A stretch of DNA of 64,000 bases from SZUA-36 sp963749115 (GTDB lineage: Bacteria; Pseudomonadota; Gammaproteobacteria; Xanthomonadales; SZUA-36): the NCBI GenBank assembly GCA_963749115.1, contig CAVVLP010000004.1:62001-126000 (forward strand), read 5' to 3'. Positions within the stretch are counted from its first letter, which is position 1. Each line of letters begins with the position of its first letter. This document shows positions 59,158-64,000 of this stretch, in pieces. A model generated the notes under the pieces. That model saw nothing but the letters and a program-made list of their open reading frames with translations, was not told where the DNA came from and searched no databases. The translations under genes and the position numbers were made by a program.

Positions 59158-59610
59158 TCAGAGATTGTCTAATTCAAAACCCTTGATATCTGCATTGTAT
59201 GATAACGCTTTTATATACTCCGCAACGGCTATCCGCATGGCTTTTGTGTGCAGATAATCACGAATATTAGCGTGCACCTGCTCGAAACCGGCACGCTCGC
59301 CGGATTTTTCGTCTTTAAAACTGCCGGGGTGGTTATCGTAAAACCGCTGGCAGGTCGGCTCATCCGCTTCGGGCACAACAACGTCCTGCTCCAGCAGCAG
59401 ATCAATAATCTTCTCATCTTCAGCCGTTGTGATTGATTCCGCTTGCCCGCAAAGGCCATTACTGGCGGCCTGCTGCAATAGCAACTGCCGTATCACCAGT
59501 GACTGCGCCGCCATTTGCCAGGCCCGCTCCTGCGCCGGGGCAGGATGATATTGCATCTCCTGCCCAATTTCTGCGTCAGTTATCTCGACCTTATTAACGA
59601 ATATCGACAT
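59158..59610 (-). CDS. Nar-linked parvulin-like chaperone lacking the PPIase domain
   Basis: 150 residues. The N-terminus (MSIFVNKVEITDAEIGQEMQ) and the helical chaperone part resemble the N-terminal domain of parvulin-type proteins encoded after narI in other proteobacteria. Those usually run to 260-300 residues with a rotamase domain in the middle. Here FYDNHPGSFKDEKSGERAG passes straight to the C-terminal helix (HANIRDYLHTKAMRIAVAEY, then IKGFEL), so the catalytic domain is missing and no frame break is seen. It starts nine bases after narI. A folding helper for NarG or NarI is the likely role. Confidence 0.72.
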   Translation of the reverse strand: MSIFVNKVEITDAEIGQEMQYHPAPAQERAWQMAAQSLVIRQLLLQQAASNGLCGQAESITTAEDEKIIDLLLEQDVVVPEADEPTCQRFYDNHPGSFKDEKSGERAGFEQVHANIRDYLHTKAMRIAVAEYIKALSYNADIKGFELDNL

Positions 59611-59619
59611 TCAGGTTTC

Positions 59620-60303
59620 CTATCCACGCTTCCTGACAATCTGGTACCCACTGCGGGTCAGGTACTGAATCGGCACACTCCAGACATGTACCAGCCGGGT
59701 AAACGGAAACACCAGGAAAATGGTTAAACCCAGGACCAGGTGAATTTTAAATATAAAAGCTTCACCAGCCACAAATGAGGCGGCGTCACCCTGGAACGTC
59801 ACCACGTGCTGTGCCCAGCTTGCCAGCGCAAGCATTGAGCTGCCATCCATATGCTGGGCTGAGAATGGAATCGTCAACAAACCCAGTACCAGCTGCACAA
59901 AAAGAATGAGCAGAATCGGAAGGTCGGTGGCCTGGGAGGTTGCCTTTATACGCGCATCGAGCATGCGTCGACGGATCAGCAAAATCATGCCGACCAGGCA
60001 AATCAGACCGAAAATTCCACCAGCTGTCATCGCGACCAACTGTTTTGTGCCGGCTGACATCATGAAATGATAGGCCCAGTGCGGTGTAAGCAGGCCCATC
60101 AAATGACCAAAAAACAAGGCGATGATGCCAATATGAAACAGGTTACTACCCAGTCGCATATCCTTCTTGCTTAACAGTTGGCTGGAACTGGCCTTCCAGG
60201 TGTATTGATCACGGTCATAGCGAAACAAGCTGCCGAGAAAGAAAACCGTGATCGCGATATACGGGTAAATCCCGAAGAAAAACTGATTGATGTAGTTTGC
60301 CAT
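59620..60303 (-). CDS. narI: Nitrate reductase gamma subunit NarI (cytochrome b)
   Basis: The membrane subunit that takes electrons from quinol and passes them to NarH. 227 residues with five membrane helices: FFGIYPYIAITVFFLGSLFR, FHIGIIALFFGHLMGLLTPH, AMTAGGIFGLICLVGMILLI, LLILFVQLVLGLLTIPF, and FKIHLVLGLTIFLVFPFTRL. Histidines at FHIG/GHLMG and KIHLVLG/RLVH fit the two heme b ligand pairs. It follows narJ by 11 bases. Confidence 0.94.
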   Translation of the reverse strand: MANYINQFFFGIYPYIAITVFFLGSLFRYDRDQYTWKASSSQLLSKKDMRLGSNLFHIGIIALFFGHLMGLLTPHWAYHFMMSAGTKQLVAMTAGGIFGLICLVGMILLIRRRMLDARIKATSQATDLPILLILFVQLVLGLLTIPFSAQHMDGSSMLALASWAQHVVTFQGDAASFVAGEAFIFKIHLVLGLTIFLVFPFTRLVHVWSVPIQYLTRSGYQIVRKRG

Positions 60304-60314
60304 GTGAATGCCTC

Positions 60315-60992
60315 CTACCGTGTGATTTGTATTTGTAAACCGCTATCCGGGGTCTGACACCCCCCGCACCCGGCTTGATCTGGCTGACCGTCAAACGCCG
60401 CCGCTTCTTCCCATTCCTTGTCCATGGCCTCCAGGCTGTCGTCTTCCGGCTCCTGGGCCATGACCTCCTGAATTTTTTCCTGGCTTGGTTTGACTTTGGA
60501 CAAGGCCACCAGCGAGTCAAACAACACGGCATAGGATGAATTCCGCTTTTTCAGGCGGGTCGCAATCGTTGCCATGATATCGACCGGTTCTCCCAGCAAG
60601 GCAACCGCTTCATCTTGAGGACACAGAGACAGGAACTCGAGAAACAAGGGGATATAGTCGGGTAATTCTGCCTGGTCGATAAAGAAGCCTTTCTCCTCGT
60701 AGGCATCAGAAAGATTCACCATTGCCTGTCCGCGGTCACGTGACTCACCATGGATATGTTCAAACAAATGCAGGCAATGTGAACGCCCCCGGTCGAAGGT
60801 CGAACAATATTCCTCCTGCACCGTGAACAGATCGGCTGATTTCAATTCTTCAATAAAAGCCAGCACGGCGTGCAGATGTTTCTTTGGCAGAAATTTTTCC
60901 TCACGCAAAAGTGGGCCAAATTCATCCAGGTGTGTGACCCAGTCCGGTTTCGGATAAGACATCAATATGCCTAAAACTTTAAATGTTTTCAT
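60315..60992 (-). CDS. narJ: Nitrate reductase assembly chaperone NarJ
   Basis: A TorD/NarJ-family cytoplasmic chaperone that delivers molybdenum cofactor to NarG and controls membrane attachment. 225 residues, helical; the signature DRGRSHCLHLFEHIHGESRD followed by RGQAMVNLSDAYEEKGF is diagnostic, and LPDYIPLFLEFLSLCP is also conserved. A C-terminal CGGC patch (DQAGCGGCQTPD) is present. It overlaps the narH stop by four bases. Confidence 0.93.
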   Translation of the reverse strand: MKTFKVLGILMSYPKPDWVTHLDEFGPLLREEKFLPKKHLHAVLAFIEELKSADLFTVQEEYCSTFDRGRSHCLHLFEHIHGESRDRGQAMVNLSDAYEEKGFFIDQAELPDYIPLFLEFLSLCPQDEAVALLGEPVDIMATIATRLKKRNSSYAVLFDSLVALSKVKPSQEKIQEVMAQEPEDDSLEAMDKEWEEAAAFDGQPDQAGCGGCQTPDSGLQIQITR

Positions 60993-62539
60993 TTGCCATG
61001 CACCTTGCCACTCAAAGTATTCTTGTGCGTGGCGTTACCGAACAAACTGACTTTGCTGATGCCGTCGGAGCATTCGTTACCAAAACTGAAACCACAGGAA
61101 GAACGGTGGTTAAACGCTATCTCGTTGTCGAACGGCGTTTTACCGGCGTATTCACGGTGATTGGTCGGAATGACATAACGGTCTTCGTAATTGGCAATTG
61201 CCATGGTCTGATACATATCATCCAGGGTCAGTTCATTCAGACCAACGCGATCCAGAATCTCGGTTGCGTTGACGCCGTCAACCGTGCGGGCGCGCATATA
61301 GGCACGCATGGCGATCATGCGTTCAAGTCCTTGAATAACCGGTTGTTCCTTGCCTGCGGTCAACATGTTGGCCAGGTATTGGACCGGAATCCGCAACTTG
61401 GTGACATCGGGAATAACACCGTCACTCTTGATTTTGCCCTGCGCTACCGCATTCTGAATCGGTGACAATGGCGGGATATACCACACCATCGGTAATGTGC
61501 GGTATTCAGGATGTAGTGGGAAAGCAACTTTCCAGTCCATTGCCATCTTGTACACCGGTGATTGCTGGGCTGCAGCAATCCAGCTATCAGGTACACCATC
61601 CAGTTTGGCCTGCTTGATAACCTCGGGGTCACTCGGATCAAGGAAGATATCCAATTGGGCCTGGTATAAATCCTCCTTGTCAGTAACACTCGCCGCTTCC
61701 GAAATTCGATCTGCATCATACAGAAGAACACCGAGGTAGCGGATACGACCGACACAGGTTTCCGAACAGACGGTCGGGTCACCCGCCTCGATTCGTGGAT
61801 AACAGAAAGTACATTTCTCAGATTTACCCGATTGCCAGTTGAAGTAGATCTTCTTGTACGGGCAACCGCTGACACACATACGCCAGCCACGACACTTGTC
61901 CTGGTCGATCAGCACGATGCCATCTTCCTCACGTTTGTAAATCGCACCACTTGGGCAGGACGCCACGCAGGTCGGGTTGAGGCAATGCTCACAAAGACGC
62001 GGCAGGTACATCATGAAGGTATTTTCGAACTGACCGTAAATCTCCTTCTCGATATTTTCAAAGTTGACATCCTTGCTGCGCTTGCTGAATTCACCACCGA
62101 GAATTTCTTCCCAGTTCGGACCCCAGTGAGGCTTTTCCATACGCTCACCGGTAATGACTGAGCTCATACGCGCGGTCGGCGTTGTTTGTGATGCCGGTGC
62201 GTTTTGCAGGTGTTGGTAGTCATAGGTGAAGGGTTCATAATAATCGTCAATTTCCGGTAAATCCGGGTTGGCAAAGATCTTTGCCAACACGCGAAACTTT
62301 CCACCCATTTTCGGCTTGATCTTGCTCTTGCCGGATAATTTCCAGCCACCGTTCCAGACTGCCTGGTTTTCCCACTCACGCGGGTAACCGACACCGGGTT
62401 TGGTTTCAACATTATTGAACCAAGCGTATTCAACACCCTGACGTGAGGTCCAGACGTTTTTGCAGGTAACTGAGCAGGTGTGACAACCTATGCATTTGTC
62501 CAGGTTAAGGACCATGCCGATCTGTGCCCTGATTTTCAT
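60989..62539 (-). CDS. narH: Nitrate reductase beta subunit NarH
   Basis: The electron-transfer subunit carrying three [4Fe-4S] and one [3Fe-4S] clusters. Cysteine groups are seen in LNLDKCIGCHTCSVTCKNVW, LCEHCLNPTCVASCPSGAIY, DKCRGWRMCVSGCPYKKIYF and KCTFCYPRIEAGDPTVCSET. The tryptophan in CRGWRMC marks the [3Fe-4S] site, as in E. coli NarH. Length of 516 is normal. It overlaps both narG and narJ by four bases. Confidence 0.96.
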   Translation of the reverse strand: MKIRAQIGMVLNLDKCIGCHTCSVTCKNVWTSRQGVEYAWFNNVETKPGVGYPREWENQAVWNGGWKLSGKSKIKPKMGGKFRVLAKIFANPDLPEIDDYYEPFTYDYQHLQNAPASQTTPTARMSSVITGERMEKPHWGPNWEEILGGEFSKRSKDVNFENIEKEIYGQFENTFMMYLPRLCEHCLNPTCVASCPSGAIYKREEDGIVLIDQDKCRGWRMCVSGCPYKKIYFNWQSGKSEKCTFCYPRIEAGDPTVCSETCVGRIRYLGVLLYDADRISEAASVTDKEDLYQAQLDIFLDPSDPEVIKQAKLDGVPDSWIAAAQQSPVYKMAMDWKVAFPLHPEYRTLPMVWYIPPLSPIQNAVAQGKIKSDGVIPDVTKLRIPVQYLANMLTAGKEQPVIQGLERMIAMRAYMRARTVDGVNATEILDRVGLNELTLDDMYQTMAIANYEDRYVIPTNHREYAGKTPFDNEIAFNHRSSCGFSFGNECSDGISKVSLFGNATHKNTLSGKVHGK

Positions 62540-64000
62540 GCTACAGCCTCCTCGCCAGTTTCGGCGGGCCTAACGCGCCACTCGACCTTTTCAAGTTTAC
62601 GTACCACCACGAACTCATCGCGGTTGGAGCCCACCGTTCCATAGTAGTTAAACCCATAGGCCAGCTGTGCATAGCCGCCAATCATATGGGTGGGTTTGAC
62701 CACGGCACGTGTCACCGAGTTATGGATACCGCCACGGTGACCCGTGACCTGGCTGATGGGTGTGTTAATGATCTTCTCCTGCGCGTGGTACATCATGACC
62801 ATACCCTCCGGTACACGTTGGGAGACCACGGCACGCGCTGCGATGGCGCCATTGGTGTTGTAGAACTCAACCCAGTCGTTGTCTTCACAATCGATCTTGG
62901 CCGCATCGACCTCGGATATCCATACACAGGGCCCGCCACGACTTAAGGTGAGTAGCAGCAGGTTTTCTGAGTAGGTGCTGTGGATACCCCACTTCTGGTG
63001 TGGTGTAATCCAGTTCAGTACGACCTGTTTACAGCCCTGGCCTACCGAGTCAAATACGGGATTTATCGTCTTGGTATTTATCGGCGGTTTGTAAACACAC
63101 AGGCTCTCACCAAAATCACGCATCCAGGCATGATCCTGGTAGAACTGTTGGCGTCCTGTCAGGGTCCGCCACGGGATCAACTCATGCACGTTGGTATAAC
63201 AGGCGTTGTAACTTACGTGTTCATCCTCCAGACCACTCCAGGTGGGTGAAGAGATGATCTTACGCGGTTGAGCCTGGATATCACGGAAGCGGATCTTCTC
63301 ATCCTGCTTGGGTAAAGCCAGGTGCGTATGGTCACGACCGGTGATCTTACCGAGCGCCTGCCAGGCCTTGACTGCAACCTGACCGTTGGTTTCCGGTGCC
63401 AGAGAAAGCACGACTTCGCATGCGTCAATATCGGTTTCAATTCTCGGCAGACCCTTGGAAACACCCTCTTCGGTAACAAGCCGGTTGAGCCCACCCAGCA
63501 GGGTGACTTCATCCTCGGTATTCCAGCCAATTCCCTTGCCGCCATTGCCCAGCTTCGACATCAGCGGACCGAGCGAGGTGAACTTCTTGTAGGTATCCGG
63601 GAAGTGACGCACCACCTCGATGTAGTTCGGCATGGTTTTACCCGGAATCGGCTCGCATTCGCCCTTCTTCCAGTCTTTCACATCGAGTGGCTGACCCAAT
63701 TCTGCAGGTGTGTCGTGCAGGATCGGCAGTGCAACAATGTCGGTTTCCGTACCGAGATGACCCACACACAGCTTTGAATAAACCTCTGCCAGACCCTTGT
63801 AAATATCCCAGTCGCTGCGGCTTTCCCAGGCAGGGTCGACCGCGCGTGACAAGGGGTGAATAAACGGATGCATATCCGATGTATTGAGATCGTTCTTTTC
63901 GTACCAGGTTGAAGATGGCAGAACAATATCGGAATACACACAGGTGGTGGACATTCTGAAGTCCAGCGTAACCACCAGGTCCAGTTTGCCTTCGGTATCG
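62536..64000 (-). CDS. narG: Nitrate reductase alpha subunit NarG, 3' part, truncated by window edge
   Basis: The C-terminal 488 residues of the catalytic molybdenum subunit are visible, open to the right edge. Typical stretches are STTCVYSDIVLPSSTWYEKN, DLNTSDMHPFIHPLSRAVDP, TGRQQFYQDHAWMRDFGE and NDWVEFYNTNGAIAARAVVS. The N-terminal Fe-S cluster and Asp ligand region lie outside the window. The C-terminus MYHAQEKIINTPISQVTGHR is strongly conserved. The gene leads the narGHJI-chaperone operon. Confidence 0.96.
   Translation of the reverse strand, partial: DTEGKLDLVVTLDFRMSTTCVYSDIVLPSSTWYEKNDLNTSDMHPFIHPLSRAVDPAWESRSDWDIYKGLAEVYSKLCVGHLGTETDIVALPILHDTPAELGQPLDVKDWKKGECEPIPGKTMPNYIEVVRHFPDTYKKFTSLGPLMSKLGNGGKGIGWNTEDEVTLLGGLNRLVTEEGVSKGLPRIETDIDACEVVLSLAPETNGQVAVKAWQALGKITGRDHTHLALPKQDEKIRFRDIQAQPRKIISSPTWSGLEDEHVSYNACYTNVHELIPWRTLTGRQQFYQDHAWMRDFGESLCVYKPPINTKTINPVFDSVGQGCKQVVLNWITPHQKWGIHSTYSENLLLLTLSRGGPCVWISEVDAAKIDCEDNDWVEFYNTNGAIAARAVVSQRVPEGMVMMYHAQEKIINTPISQVTGHRGGIHNSVTRAVVKPTHMIGGYAQLAYGFNYYGTVGSNRDEFVVVRKLEKVEWRVRPAETGEEAVA

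Overview
The window reads as chromosome of a gammaproteobacterium. The evidence is a set of gene orders typical of that class: lptG-lptF / pepA-holC-valS, holD-rimI, ubiI-ubiH-pepP-ygfB / zapA-6S RNA-fau-rpiA, and a type II secretion operon in the order E-F-G-H-I-J-K-L-M-N-D seen in Xanthomonas xps. Base composition is near 50% GC and no order-level assignment is offered. A membrane-bound nitrate reductase operon and a strictly anaerobic-type purine cluster suggest a facultative anaerobe.

Layout. 1-8.6 kb: type II secretion operon on the minus strand, running off the left edge into gspD. 8.7-15.3 kb (minus): a membrane protein, purL, dsbC and xerD. 15.4-25.4 kb: RDD protein, lptFG, pepA-holC-valS, rimI/holD/pssA and a DUF4124 protein. 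25.4-31.5 kb: proS, an MscS channel, trhO, trpS and oxyR. 31.5-31.9 kb: a non-coding stretch with two related, oppositely oriented structured repeats. 31.9-39.8 kb: cysK, ubiquinone hydroxylases, pepP, UPF0149, zapA locus, 6S RNA, a damaged fau, an EVE protein and rpiA. 40-43.6 kb: cytochrome c, a cysteine-free Rrf2 regulator, an AI-2E-type permease, and a two-gene sortase/sorting-substrate operon. 43.7-59.1 kb (minus, apart from tag): a YgfK-SsnA-YgfM-XdhD-PLP enzyme-YgeY-YgeW-carbamate kinase-threonine synthase-like cluster. 59.1-64 kb (minus): narG(partial)-narH-narJ-narI and a parvulin-like chaperone gene without its catalytic domain.

How genes work together. The YgfK/SsnA/XdhD/YgeY/YgeW group is the set associated with anaerobic uric acid/purine breakdown in gut bacteria and E. 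coli. Here it ends in a carbamoyltransferase plus carbamate kinase, which could yield ATP from carbamoyl phosphate. It sits next to nitrate respiration genes. The sortase (His143, Cys200, Arg212) and the LPTTA-bearing secreted protein behind it form a self-contained surface-anchoring pair, unusual for a Gram-negative.

Data quality. At least 27 single-base frameshifts split otherwise normal genes, including essential ones (valS, proS, holC, pssA-linked holD, T2SS genes). Every one I resolved by hand is a +1 (one extra base), often in a short homopolymer, so I treat them as sequencing or assembly insertions and annotate the genes as whole. fau is the exception: it has an internal deletion and a -1 shift.
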